64,000 bases of DNA from Isoetes taiwanensis (GCA_021234155.1 JAJEKV010000048.1:649873-713872), one strand, 5' to 3'. Shown: positions 39,331 to 51,634, counted from the stretch's first letter. The notes: generated by a model not told the origin, from the letters alone. Numbers and translations are program-made.

Positions 39331-40384
39331 TTTGTATTGTCTTGTTTGTGTTTGTAATTTAAACAGTTCAAAACTTGTGTACTTGTATTTAATATTCAGT
39401 GTTTGATTGCATGTTCAAAGTGTTCAATTCAGTATTTGTAGTGTTTGTCTCGTGTTGCGTGTTTATTTGTGTTTACATTCCAAATTGCTAAAAGCTCAAG
39501 TATTCCATTGTAAACAAGTATTCAAGTAAACAAGGCCAACACTCAAAATTTCAACACATTAAACCAGTTGCAAACCACATATTAATGAAGAATGCTCGCA
39601 AATTTGAAAACCATAAATATTGCATTCATTTACAAGGCATTTACATTGTAAAAGGTTCAAGCTTTCTGCCTTTACAAAATAGGCAATACAAAATCATTGA
39701 CATAGTGTCAATGGATTGACATTCATGCTGTACAAAAAGAACATTGAAGTTTATGTGCATTCCAAAAGGGATCTTCACTCTGCATATTTGAAATATGAAA
39801 CTGAATTAACATATACATAGCTGTAGTTGCAAGATCAATAAGTTACAAACTTGGTAAGTGTAAAGAGATATTCTTCTATTCAACAAACTGTTCCAGTGTC
39901 ATGGCTTCTCCATCACTCTCATCATCACGAGCATCAACAACTTTGGCAGCAACAGATGGAATTGAAGGTACTGCAACTTGGACAGGAACAGGAACAGATG
40001 GAATTGAAGGTGCTTGAACTGAAGGGGCTTCAACTAGCGGTATTACAACTTCAAAGAGGAACATGAGGAGATGCAAGTGAAGGAGCTTTGCAATAAAGGT
40101 ACAATGGCTTCCACATTAGCTTGAACTAAAGGTCTTTGGAACTAGAGGTAATGCAATTCACAGGTACATTGAAGGTCTTTGGAAATGAAGGTGCAGCAGC
40201 AATTGAAGGTTGTATAGCAGCAATTGTAGATGATGTTGTTTCAAACCACAAATTTGCAATCTAGCTAGAGTTGAAGGACTCAGCTTGGTTGCTTGAAGTA
40301 TCATCTAACAGAGAAAATGAGAATCAATATCGCAAATTAATAGCACATAACTATTTGAAATGAAATATAGCACATGTATACGTG
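39331..40384. other. No gene recognised
   Basis: AT-rich; repeated phrases such as GATGGAATTGAAGGT near 39,955-40,010 give low-complexity frames (39,851-40,076) that I do not consider genes. Confidence 0.35.
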
Positions 40385-42209
40385 GGAGCATCACATTGTA
40401 GGTTCTTCTTAGAATCCTTTGGCACTTCTTTGGCGGTGTATTACGCCCACAATTTTTGGTAACCACCGGTTTGCATTTACTTTTTTTGGTCCGAGCCTTC
40501 TTTGTATTCTTTGGCTTATCGTAAGGTAACTAAGTTAGAAATACATTATTTTATAGCTATCACACTCACGAGAATTGCGGATACATGCTCCGCGTGCATT
40601 CCATTTACTAGGTCTACCTTTACGAACATTAGGGAGTTTCTTTTGTCCAACTTCTTCTACAATTGGTAAGGATTCTATTACTATTGGTGTAGGTTCAGCC
40701 TCAGAAATCCCTGGACCTGTTTGATTCTTAGCAGCTATAAGATTAGCATGTTCTTCTCCCTTCCTTTTCCTCTTAGCAGCAACTGCAAAAAACACAAGGC
40801 TGTAAGGTTTTTAAACTGCAATTAATATACACATTTATCAACATATTAACCTTTCTTGGGTGATGTCATAGACCTTGTTACACGTCTCTTAACCTTCACA
40901 TGTTCAGGTTCAGGTAGTTGTTCATCCTCTATGTCTTCATCCTCTTCTTCCTGACCAAGAGGTTCTTCCTTACTCTTGTTGCTCGGTAAGGAATCCAGGT
41001 AGCCAAGCTCAACATATAATTTTGTAGGCACTTCACTCTTGCAAACTATTCAAAGAAGGTTCTCCATACAAACTTGGAAACAGAACAAGTGATACTTGTG
41101 TGCACAATTCAATTCAACACGTAATGTATAATTTGGATTGAAATCAAAACCACATACTTGACAACCAGAAAGAAGATTAATCACTGTCAACTTACCAGAA
41201 CTCGGTCTAATAATGATTCTGCTAGCATAGTGCTCACGAAGGTGCTGCAAATTTTTAGCCTTTTCTTTGTATTCAGAAAGAACTAAAATTTTGGCCTGCA
41301 AGGCATTGTTCAATTCTGTTAACTTCTCCTCCATTGCTTTACTGTTGTCAGCCTGTTTTTTCCTTTTCAGAATTGTGAGCAAAGACAAACCAAGCTTAGA
41401 TTCATCATCACAAAGCTTAGCAATAGCATTATCCTCCTCTGGAAAGTCTTCAACCAAAAGCTCAATATCAAGTTTAACATTTTTAATAGACTTTGAGACA
41501 GAGGTTGCAGCCTCATCAAAACCTGCAAGCAAGCCCTGATTTCTAGTTTTCTCAACTTCAACCTCTTTGATTTGCTGCTAATGGAATCTTCAAAAGCTAA
41601 ATAGTCAGTTTCTAAATAAGAAACACCTATATTAATATTCTCCAAAGTAGTGTCTACTTGATCTATTTTATGCCTTTTGTTCCTGTTTGAAATCTCAATT
41701 CTTTCAAAAGCAAAGGTCGCCCAATCCAACAAATACTTACTTGGGTTCGATTCAGCTCTTCTAGTGTGCTGCCAAGCAAATGCACGGGCAAAAATAGTTC
41801 TGGCCTCATTGTTTTCAAACCATCTTGATAAACCCTGTTAATCAAATCCTTTAGACGATGTTCAAACTCTGGCCTAATTGCTGATACTTTTATCTTGTTG
41901 TCTTTCTTCACTTCCCCAGTCCAAACTGTCAAAAAATCACCCCTGGTGCAATCTGCCCAAGTTGTAGTGCTTGGATCCTTGCCCTCATTGCACAAGCCAC
42001 GATATTCTACAAACTGTTGGACTGTGTAAGCTTTCTTCATCTGCAAAGCAAGCATCAGAAAAGTTAAGCGATTCAACTTAGCAGAACACACAGACATGGA
42101 TTTTTACCTCTTCTTTGATAGGCGGCTTGCTTGGTTCTTTGCCGAGACGCCGATCTTCAACTAAATCCTCTTCAGGGTTTGTACCCAGTGGCAACATCAT
42201 AGCAGACAT
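40385..42209 (-). pseudogene. Unrecognised family, copy 2: RGLC domain, coiled coil, RING-like finger, basic tail
   Basis: The better preserved copy. Exon 1 (42209-42108, 34 codons) starts MSAMMLPLGTNPEEDLVED and ends at a GTAAAA donor. Exon 2 starts at 42040 after CTTTGCAG: AYTVQQFVEYRGLCNEGKDP, GDFLTVWTGEVKKDNKIKVS, AIRPEFEHRLKDLINRVYQD. A 1-nt shift near 41,742 precedes SKYLLDWATFAFERIE. A long coiled-coil-like region (41,700-41,230) follows with one more shift near 41,530. A RING-like finger CQVCGFDFNPNY...LNCAHKYHLFCF lies at about 41,165-41,065. After an in-frame TGA at 41,050 come an acidic stretch (GQEEEDEDIEDEQLPEPEHV), KVKRRVTRSMTSPKK, then exons with AAKRKRKGEEHANLI and RKGRPSKWNARG (AT-hook-like), and a Lys-rich last exon (PKNTKKARTKKSKCK). 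The order matches copy 1. Family and function unknown; nuclear DNA binding is a guess from the basic tail. Confidence 0.65.
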
Positions 42210-42419
42210 GGCAATTATAAGAAAGTAACAGCGATTCATTGGCAGCAAAAATTCATAGCTCTGACCTCAAATCATAGCATGAAATCGTAGCTCCATCTTC
42301 ACGCAGAAAATGTGCGCCATTAGGATTTTCGGGTAAAGCAAGAACGCAATGAACAAGAACGTATGAGTCTGGTCATCTCATGTCATGAGAAGCATTTAGA
42401 ACAAGGTTCTTGTTGTACA

Positions 42420-43349
42420 GATGGGACAGAGTAATCTGGAATCATATTCTTTGCATTGTTGCCCGCGGGGATTACGGTCCCGCAGTTGAGGTAGTCGTAT
42501 GGGGTTGCCATCAGGATATCCAGCTAGGGTAGTTTGTGTCTTCTGTGGATAAATTGCTTTTGCATTCTGAAATCTTGCCTCCATCTAATAGGTGGCATCT
42601 TCAGGTCCCTCATCCACAATGGAAAAGTGTTTGGATATGGGTATGGGATAAGCTACTTCATCCCAAAGTAGTAGTTTTGTGGTGGCAAGTGATTCATAGA
42701 TGCCTCAGAGTCAACAGGTTAGTCCATAAAATAGATAATCGGATTTCAGAGCTCTGTCCTTTATGCCAGCAAAGGGTTGAGAGTATTGAGCACTATTTTT
42801 CTTACGTGGCGGCCCGGCAAGCATGGTCTTGGTTGTTGACACTATTTGGCGCGTCTCGATCTAGCCGGCAAATTTTCTTTGGTTGAGTATTGAGCATTGT
42901 TTTTTTCTTGTGTGGCTGACCGGGCATGGTCTTGGTTGTTGACCCTATTTGCGCGTCTCGATCTAGCCAGCAAATTTTGCTTGCTATCTATCGATGCTTG
43001 GCCCAAACTTCTGAAGCGAGCTTTTCATCTCGCATGTGGCTGGCTTTTATAGTCAATTTGGAAGAGAAGGAGGTTGTTTATCTTTAAGGGCGTAGATACT
43101 GCAGATGAGATTGTTCTTCAGTGGGCGCAAAATAAAATTGTTATGGCGTACAATTGTTCTTCTCTTGATCAAGAGAAGAAAGTACTGATTTGGCATACTT
43201 ACCTTCAGATTCATTCTTTTGCATAGGCAGCTGGTTGTGCTCAGTTGGATCGGTTTGTCCACTGGGGTTATAATCCTGTCTTTGCATTTTATGTTGCTCT
43301 AGTTTTTAGTTGGTGAATAAAGCTTGCCATCCTTCAAAAAAAAAAAAAA
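42420..43349 (+). mobile_element. 5'-truncated L1-type LINE, 3' end with poly(A)
   Basis: The C-terminal zinc-binding region of a LINE reverse transcriptase (zf-RVT) reads WKSVWIWVWDKLLHPKVVVL, WQVIHRCLRVNRLVHKIDNR and ELCPLCQQRVESIEHYFSY with the expected C-x2-C. A GTGAATAAAGCTTGCCATCC end leads into poly(A) at 43,336-43,349. A block of about 105 bp is tandemly duplicated: 42,778-42,882 and 42,885-42,985, both with GGTCTTGGTTGTTGAC and GCGCGTCTCGATCTAGCC. Confidence 0.8.
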
Positions 43350-43762
43350 CTAGTCAAAAGCGCGTTTGATTACTTTGCATAGCAAATTGTAGGATCTGGT
43401 GAGGGTCCTATCTTTTGGGGACCTTAATGTTAAGATGTCCTTTTACTCTTGATCCTCATCAATCGTTTTTTTCTTTTCATTTTATAATCTATTTTATTTA
43501 GTCACCCGAAGGCAATGCATTTGTCTTGCCCACAAACACAAACACTAACATTGACTACCAAGATGCACTCCATGTCCTTTTTGGAATGATTTTATTAACT
43601 AATCACTTTAACATGGGATGTTCAATAGATCTAACATGCAGGCATTGAATGTGATTTCAATAGTCTATTATTCTCACAGATAGATGAAGAACATAACACA
43701 GGGTTAACTAGGAGTACAAGTTTTTGGTTACAATAATTTCTGAAAATTACTCTGAGATATAC

Positions 43763-44420
43763 CTATACCTTTCTGACTATTTTTCCCATCACCTCAATAA
43801 GAAGCAAATTTTGCAACGATGGTGTAGCCCTACCATTACCTTGGTTAGATACTTCCAAGGTTTGATCATTCTGCTTCTCAGGAAAAGTGGAGCCCCTATT
43901 ACTATGATGGAGTGACTGAGCTTGCTCTACAAATGAAATAAATGATCTAACAAAGCTAGCACCTTTAGGATGATTAGACATGCTTGGTGCAAGAGATTCT
44001 ACCGTAGCCCAAAAGCGCCTAAAAGCGAGAATATGAGCGTTGTACATGTTATCGGGGAATAGACTCTAAAATGTACTAAGGCTAAGCTCACTCGACTCTA
44101 CTTCTACATTTTGTGTCTTGCACCCATAACCATTAAGCGGGCATCATGAACTCTTTGCGACTCTCCATTCGGCAAAGCGTGAATATTCTTTGTTGAAATA
44201 TCAATGACCAGTTGTGAACCTTTTGGACAATCGGACCCAAGTAATAGAAAAGTTTAAGATGAGAGTAAGCAAACTTACAAATCCCCGACCACTTTTTGTA
44301 AAGGCCTGGCCGATCATTGTAAACTTGCATTTGGAAGATAGGAAATGTAAAGTTGCACATAAGGAAGCTCATCAACAATTGCCCCAACCCCTCCATTCTT
44401 TGGACTCTTTTTTAGAGCTG
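43763..44420 (-). pseudogene. Glutamate receptor-like (GLR) channel fragment
   Basis: Plant GLRs are ligand-gated cation channels. The minus strand reads NGGVGAIVDELPYVQLYIS (44,400), then in a shifted frame KCKFTMIGQAFTKSGRGF, ending at a GTAAGT donor (44,278). The next exon starts at 44,219: SQLVIDISTKNIHALPNG, ESQRVHDARLM. This is the S2 half of the ligand-binding domain (family pattern: GAIVDELPYVxLFLS, CxFxTVGQxFTKSGWGFAF, SPLAxDxSTAIL.L.ENG.LQ.IHDKWL). SFVRSFISFVEQAQ further on may be the segment after the last membrane helix. Small indels separate the frames, and the pore, S1 and N-terminal domains are absent. Confidence 0.75.
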
Positions 44421-45159
44421 CTTTGCATAGGCTGCTAGTGAATCTAAAGGCACAAGTCTATCTGGGCAACATTCAACTATAAAAGATACTCTTTAACAAA
44501 TGATCCCGTCACGGTAGCCTATAGGTATGTTACTAGCTATCAATCCGCTATGTTTTTGAACCAAGGGTGTCGGTTCTTTGAAGCTATCAATATTGATGTC
44601 AAACTAGCCGTGTAGCTAGAAGTAATAATTAACACAACAAACAATCAAATGACTAAGACTGCTCTCCCAAGTGTGCTTTTTATATCCTCCCATGTTAAAC
44701 ACAATATATGACTTCAACTGATTGCAAACAATAAGAGCAAGAGAGCTTTTCAATATGGTGCGGCATGATAATGGAGTTAAGGTGAGCGAAAAAAGGGTTG
44801 AGAAGCTAAACCTGCATGAGCAGGGAGATGTAATAGTGATCGATATCTATTTTTCTTGCATATAAAGCCAATTATACTTTTCGCACAAAATTATGCGGGA
44901 CAAAATGTTACCATAAAGTAGTCACAATTTGTTTCTTTGATTAAGCCCACGAAATTCGCGGTTCTTTTTATGCTCCAAGCGACCAAATGACAATTGCGGT
45001 GAAAATAAAAGCATCCGTTTGTAAGCCACATTGCAGCGATAAATGGCGCATAAAAGCCCATGCATGACCAGCGCGGATGTCCTTAATGGTACAACCACCA
45101 CCATTCCGGATGTTGTATAAGGTTGTGTAATGTCCACCATCCTAGATGTTGTGTTAAGG
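44421..45159. other. No gene recognised
   Basis: Between the GLR and CutC fragments; probably intronic or flanking DNA of one of them. No motif seen. Confidence 0.35.
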
Positions 45160-46406
45160 TTTGTGTATAAGCTACACTTCTTTGTAGCTTGTCCCCATTG
45201 GAATCCTACCTCGGACATAAAGTTGACAATATATTTGTTATGGAAATTCATCCGTGAGAAAGAGGTTCTGGCTCTTTTGTGCCATGTAATTCCTTCATCC
45301 CAAGTGTACGAACGATATGGCTGGCATTCGATGCTTTAATCCCTCCCAATCAAAAGATTTATTAAGCATAAGTTGGACTTGCAAGCTCTTCTTTATACAC
45401 ATCAAGTACCTTTGGAATAATAATCATCTTGCAGCTTGTGCAACTTATTCTTGTTTCTAAGAATGGTAATGCTTCCAAAGCAGATGGCTTTTTGCCCAGA
45501 TGTTAACAGACGGGGAAACTCCAAGCTCCATCAAATCCTACAAAGCACAAAAAGGAAATAATTCAAAAACAGAGGAAAAGGTTCCCATTAATTGTGCAAT
45601 ATACAAGCTCAATTTGCAATCCGGAAATATTATTAGATAAATTTCTCTCAAACCACAAGAGCCGTGAATATCTATCCGGAGTAAAATTCATTTTATCTAA
45701 GTGGTACTTTTAAAGTTTAACTGTTTTGGCTAGTGAAAATTTTGGAGTATACCAATGGCCCCATCAAAAAATTATAACTCATTTAAAAGAAGTTACCTCT
45801 AAGGCATTGAGAGGATCTCTTGCATCATCAAACGCCTGTGGAAGGTGATGCTTAAATTTCATTCTTTGCATGCCTCTATGATTGTTCTCATCTCAGTATA
45901 GTTGCTATCGTTCACCCTTGGGTAAAAAAAAATCTGAAGTTCAAACACTATGTTGATTCAAAAGTAAACACACGGCAATATACTTGAATGAAGAGACAAT
46001 TAAAATAGACAAGACAATTTGCATGTCCACGTTTCCATCCAAGGTCGAGCTCAAACGCAATGCCTTGCACTCCCATTTTACCAACCATCTTCACATCTTC
46101 CAATATTACCTACATGAGCTTTTGCCATTTAGCCTATTCAAATGCCACTTATTCAAAGCACAAAGCTAACACCTACATCAATGTGCTGAAGTAATGTAGC
46201 GTAAATCTCCACCTCTAGGCCTGATCAAAGCGTGGATTGGAATTCGGACGGCATCCTTTACAGTTTTGATCACTGCAAATCACATCCTAAATGCTAAAGA
46301 AAAGGCTATTTCGAGAAAACATGGAGGGTTATGTCGTATTTCAGCCATAGCTAGGGGTTAGTCCGCCTTACGAAAGTCGAGCATAGTTCAAGCCGGCCAG
46401 CTCCGC
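45160..46406 (-). pseudogene. CutC copper-homeostasis family gene fragment
   Basis: CutC proteins are TIM-barrel proteins linked to copper handling. Exon pieces in family order on the minus strand: GGAGRLELCSTFV then, one base out of frame, GGLTPSYG (from 46,406); IKTVKDAVRIPIHALIRPRG + GDLRY (46,285-46,190); ILEDVKMVGKMGVQGIAF (46,110-46,050) with a shifted DGNVDMQ; MKFKHHLPQAFDDARDPLNA + LE ending at a GTAACT donor (45,860-45,798); DLMELGVS, then out of frame RLLTSGQKPSALEALPFLE (45,540-45,430); and HIVRTLGMKELHG (about 45,330). IRPRGGD, DPxxALE, LTSGQ and the final (R)E.HG are family hallmarks. Introns are retained, so this is genomic DNA and not a processed copy. At least three 1-nt frame breaks make a working gene unlikely unless they are sequence errors. 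Confidence 0.75.
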
Positions 46407-46765
46407 CTACAAAAGGGAGATAGATGAGGAGAAAATTATAGAAAATGTAATGCCTGAGAATCATTGTTAAGAAAATGGGAAAAAAAATGAAAGCGGGAGG
46501 ATGAAGGTCTTTGTCGAGGCACAAGGCGGGAACACTTCCATAAGATATCCCAAGCGCAGACCATAAGCGCCTCGACTTGGAATTTTCATGAATTTTTGAA
46601 GCCGTAGATGAAATCCAACAGCGGAAAAAACAAAGACCACCGCACAAAAATCCCACTGGCGACAGCGTGGACACTCTAGAATTGCTTCAAAGTGTCCACT
46701 TGCGTTTTTGTAACAAACATGCTAAAAAGAGCGCCAATGAAAAAAAAAGGGGGAAGAGAAAACAA
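46407..46765. other. No gene recognised
   Basis: Spacer between the CutC fragment and the LINE tail; possibly upstream CutC sequence. No motif seen. Confidence 0.3.
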
Positions 46766-47740
46766 ATAGAATAGAATAGAATAGAATAGAATAGAATAGA
46801 TTTTTTAGCGTCCATGGAGACCGATTGGCCTATGGGACCTAAACAAAAAGAGCGACAAAGCGTATTCTTGACATGTTTAAAAACCCCGCCCGAAGGTTTT
46901 CGAGGAAAAACCTTAGTAGGAATAATCTTATCGGCATTTGTACAATTGTATAGGACAGTTCAATACCGTCCCGGGAGGACATAGCGAGAACGTGCATCCA
47001 TAACCTCTAGAGGTATGATCCCAACAAACCCCGGCGCCCGTATTCAATAACTCATGCAATGATTGGCCAGGCACTAGTAATCGAACATACTGCTCTCGGA
47101 TATGGGCAAACGCGGGGCAGATCTGGAGGGCATGACATTCATCCTCAATGGCACTCTGGTGGCAACACTGGCAAAGCCTTTGCTCTCGTGCTTCCCGAGC
47201 CCAACGCGTCTGTCTCAATCGCGGCGGATGATGTGCACCCGTGCGAATGGAAGCTATAAGTCTGCGCTTCTTCATGGGCAACTGGGTGTATAAGTACTGG
47301 TGTGGGCCTCTCATGAGCCTAGGATTGACTTGATGCTGATAGTGTGCCAGCTTAACGTGCGTCAGAGCATCTGCATCCCAGAGCTTGCGAAGGAGAGTAG
47401 CATCTAGGTACAGCTTAAGTGCCTTGTGATCTTTCTTTGTCTTTACATGTATGCATCTGTTTGCCTGTACACCCTAGCATGAGAACCACTGAGCTTCCTT
47501 GTCCTTCCAGCAGGCTTTCAGGCGTTGGGGACCCATCGCCATGGCCAAAGCAAGGTTGGGCAAACGTGTATCACCCATAGCGACCACCTTCTGGAAGTAA
47601 ATAATATGGCGTTCCAATGCAGCCCGTTGGAGGGGTAGAAAACTTGTCTCCTGGAGTAGGATTTGGTATGGAACTGTGGACTTTCCCCAAGGGCTCGTGC
47701 CAAGAAGGATTTATGCACCTGGAGGTCATTTCAGGTGTTG
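46766..47740 (-). mobile_element. 5'-truncated LINE with (ATTCT)n tail
   Basis: On the minus strand the C-terminal zinc-binding region reads RRLIASIRTGAHH, QRLCQCCHQSAIEDECHALQ and CPAFAHIREQYVRLLVPGQ. The 3' end (CCTCGAAAACCTTCGGGCGG, GGTCCCATAGGCC) matches the 3' end of the LINE at 32,716-35,612, and the tail is (ATTCT)n (46,766-46,801) instead of poly(A). The 5' part, including the reverse transcriptase, is missing or unreadable. Confidence 0.75.
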
Positions 47741-47784
47741 AGGGATATCAAAAAAGGAGGAAAAAAAAGCTTTTCTTTTTTTTT

Positions 47785-47995
47785 TTTTAGGGGGGGTTTG
47801 CTTGCCATGCGCATTTTTGCCTCCCCAATATTGTGCTTTCACCCTATAGCAAGATCATCAAGATGCTATAAGGTTTGAAACATATATACAAAAATAGTGT
47901 TAATTCAATACGTGTTCTGTACAATTAATACAGAGGGAAGAAGATGCTCTCGTTGTCTTGCATCATCCCTCATATAGATATGCGCCCAAACGAAA
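47785..47995 (+). repeat. Strongly diverged copy of the 316-bp inverted-repeat unit
   Basis: Shares in order GCTATAAG.TTTGA, AGTGTTAATT, GCTCTCGTTG and ATATGCGCCCAAAC with the 15,087 copy. A relation is likely but the ends are unclear. Confidence 0.4.
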
Positions 47996-48127
47996 TGTTT
48001 ATGTAATGATTTATGTTGTGGAGAGAAAAAAGTTGGCCCCTTCTAGGCCTTGAGAAATATGGTGTGCCCATAACAACAGGTCACACTGTATTTATTGTGT
48101 TTAATATCTTCTTATATTATAATGTTA

Positions 48128-48155
48128 CTAGTAATGGTGCCCAGCGTTGCTGGGC
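48128..48155 (-). mobile_element. Helitron 3' terminus, minus strand
   Basis: On the minus strand a perfect 7-bp stem hairpin GCCCAGCAACGCTGGGC is followed after 7 nt by CTAG and then T, again the Helitron 3' end. It faces the opposite way to the terminus at 39,302-39,330. The element would extend to the right; its 5' end is unknown. The same hairpin with the adjoining AATTTGGA recurs at 48,712-48,736 without CTAG. Confidence 0.65.
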
Positions 48156-48393
48156 ATAATTTGGAACCTGTAAGCGTTGGGAACCTGAGAACCTATGCAT
48201 TTTCCTACAGTAAACTTCTAGGCCATTGGAACTTTGCATTTGCATACAATAACTTCTAAGCCATTGAATAATTTTGGGAGCTTGTATATTGCAAGTCCGG
48301 GCCATTGGGTCATTTTGGGAACCTGTAGATTGCAAGTGGCCATGTCTATGAGTTGTTGATGTTGTGTTCTAAATCTCATTAAGTCACTCTCTC

Positions 48394-48484
48394 TTGTTGC
48401 TTGTATATGAATGTGGATGTGTGGTGGCTATGATGTATTGCTGCTTGTATATGAATGTCAATGTGTGTTGTGGCTATGGATGCA
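48394..48484. repeat. ~46-bp tandem duplication
   Basis: Two imperfect copies of TTGCTTGTATATGAATGT.. followed by GTGTG.TGTGGCTATG. Confidence 0.7.
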
Positions 48485-51400
48485 TTGCACGTAACCTTTT
48501 GAAGGCATTGCATGATTATGTGTAACCTGAGACATTTTGTTCATTATGTGCTACACCTTTATCTATAGCTACCTCTAGAAGTACTTTGCTCCTTTGATTA
48601 GAGCTACCTTTAAAAATACTTTAAAAATACTTGACATTTTAATTGTGTTTGCAAATAAATAATGAAACATGTGTTCGTCTATGGACAATCAAATATGAAA
48701 GATAGGGATGTGCCCAGCGTTGCTGGGCCTAATTTGGAGTACATATATTAATCCGGGATAGTGTAAGTTGAGAACTTGAAAATGTTAATTTGTTTTATAG
48801 CCTAGCATCTTCAATTATAGCGGCTCCTCAGAATCTTAAAATTATCTTGCGCCTTGCAGCATTTCTTCTTAAAAAAGCTTTGTAAGACTTTTACATTGAT
48901 CCTGTAAAGAATAGGAATGTAGACAACGTTTATGTCCATGCTCAACATCGTTCTTATATGGCTAAGGACCTAGATTATCTTTGGTACCCATGTGACCAAA
49001 AGGAACTTCTACTCATGCAAAAGAAAGAGAAAAGGAAAGAGAAACGATCTACCAAACATGTGTTTAGGTGTTAAGAATCTTAAGATGTGTGCCTATGTAT
49101 AACATAAATTGGGTATTTTAGGGTGCCAAGGCAAATTATACTATGTCTACATGCCCAATCAAGTGCATGATGTCCATCATACATGTGAAAGCAAAGCATT
49201 AAAAATACTTTGTTTGTTCTTTCTTTTTCATGAGCTTAATAATAGCATACCTTGTGCCTATATAAAGGTTTGTACCTTCTGGGATATCACAAAATGACAT
49301 CCTACAGCTAGAATAATAGGAAGAATATTTTGCAAATACATCATTGCACCTGTACATGATGTTTCTCAATCTGCAGATATGTTAAAAAGTTCAATAAAAA
49401 ACTAAAGAGAAGAATTTTATAGCTATTGGCTCTTTTCCATAGAAACAAAGCATGGGTTTTAATCACATGAAATTGTTTGAAGTAGACAACTAAGTGGGAT
49501 TCACCTCTAACATGTATTTCATAACAGTCTTGTGTCTCCCAATAATTGTTCCAACCAAAGGTGTACAATCAATATTTGCTGAGCACAGTAGCACTTAATG
49601 CCATGAGATGTACGAATCTGAGATTGTTCAATGGTGGGTACTCCTAAAGTGTACAACAACTCATTGAAGTAAATTCTAGGAACGTATTACACTTCTATTA
49701 ATTCTAGCAACGGGACATTACACAACATTAATCGTATGCTAGAGGATACGATTTGCCTAAAGGAATTTGGAGCCAAAGAATGATAAAATACAACTTCTCC
49801 AACTATCATAAAAGCATCTTACGGAACCTCACCTTTCCAACAGACTTCATGTACTTTTTACCTTTTGCCTGTAGATTAGAAATAGAAAATGTTAGAAGAC
49901 TGTTTGGTTATTTCCAACTTAGGGGATGCCAATATTTACCTGTTTCTTCAGCGTTATTATATCACCAACCTAACAGATGTAATGTTGGTGTCAGTGGATG
50001 AAAGACTAAGTTTTTGAGTGCCAGTAATAGCATTTCACCAGGACTTTTTTTTTCTAGTGGCAATATTGCATTACTTGCTATTCCTTTCCAACCTATGCAA
50101 GCCTGCAGACCAAATTATTTTGACAAATTGTCCCCACCACCTGAAAACTTGAAAGATCAGGTTATCTGTTATAGTATTTTAAACATCTGGGGACCTTGTA
50201 AAATCAAAATGAGTACCAAGATGCTTGAAAAGGCGCAACTTCTAGTTGTATATTTCTTCCATACTTTTTCAAATGTCATATAGCAAAAACCTTCAGCAAC
50301 TGGATCCTCTTTATTTTCTTGGTTATAAGGGGGCCTTCCTAGAACTTGAGCGATCTGATAAGGGAGCATTTCATCCCGCAATAAATCTGTAGATACATTT
50401 TTCATTGTAGTAGGGGCAAGAAAATTTACATTTGGCATAGGGTATGCCATTGTGAAGCAACATGACAGCATATTGTTTATGTTTATCTTGTGGAAAAACT
50501 TAGCTTTTCCAGATTGCTGCACATTACAACAGTGCTGAAACTTCTCAATAGTGTTTTTTTCTGTGCTGACCATGGCAATTTTGCAAAGATGAAATGTTGC
50601 CACCCATTGAAAGCAAGCATACTTTATTTGCTTCGTTCCAAGAGAAGCATGAGAAGCCAGCTATGTATATTGGCTTGAGAATGTTAGCTCCAGCTGTGTA
50701 TTGGATACAATAATTGAATACCACGTATAAAACCTATGATAGCTTGCCATTTGCAAATTGGGAATAGATTTTGACCATAATGCCTTCAAATACAATCTCA
50801 TCCTTGTATAGTAACATTGAACCTTGACGAATCACTGATGTTAACATCATCATGTAGCCACACAAATGAATAGATGGGGTATGGAATGTTAAACCTGATT
50901 GCATGTACAATATGGCAAAGGAATAAAAGCTGCACTATCCACTAATAAAGATTAGGAAAAGATATTCAAATCGGTGGAGCACAACAATTCGTACCTAAGA
51001 AGTAGAAGCTTCTTGTTAATCATGAGACAAATACCTTGTATTTTCGTTGAATTCAGCAAAACCCAGCTTCAGAATTTTGACTGCCCCAGTTCTGCTGCCC
51101 CAGATTGTCCCACCCGCTCCAGACCCGCTGCTCTAGACCCAGACCCGCTGCTGCTGCTACTGCTATTATATTTGCTACTGCACTCCAGGCTCGATGCGCC
51201 CAACCCAAACCATGCCTAAGCCAGGAAGAGGCATCGCCATGCCTAAGCCAGGAAAATTTGTAAGAGCAGGGATTTGGGAAACGGACTTCATTGGGTCAAA
51301 TCCGAGTAGGTCGCCCTTGCTCTAGACGGAATGGTTCCGGCGGCCTGATTCGAAACCCTAAAGAAATCTAAAGAACAAAACCCGTTGAAAGATCAGCGCT

Positions 51401-51630
51401 TTTTGGCTTTTTTTTTTTTTTTTTTGGAATGATCACGACCGTCTATTCGAAGAGTTAATGTGGGCCGCCCGATCTAGGGTGCGGTCCATTACACAACATT
51501 ATAATATAAGATACGTAAGTCTTGGATTGGATCAAGCTCTAATTTGAATGGTTGAGATCATCTGGGTGCATCCAAAGGCCGAGATTTATTGCACGGCTTA
51601 CCACCACCGTGATTGTTCATGCTTTGATCT
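48485..51630. other. No gene identified; exon-like minus-strand frames
   Basis: AT-rich DNA presumably belonging in part to the Helitron at 48,128. The frame at 50,603-50,169 (minus, 144 residues) contains LLRDEMLPYQIAQVLGRPPY and looks coding, but I do not recognise it. Short exon-like pieces GDIITLKKQ (before a GTAAAT) and KGKKYMKSVGK (before a GTGAGG) lie near 49,970 and 49,860 on the same strand. The phrase ACATTATAATATAAGATA near 51,497 resembles sequence at about 12,768 and next to the Helitron end at 48,110. Confidence 0.3.
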
Positions 51631-51634
51631 CTTA

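Noticed and set aside
39851-40076. Low-complexity Leu/Gln-rich frame
   Set aside because: Arises from repeated GATGGAATTGAAGG phrases; no homology.
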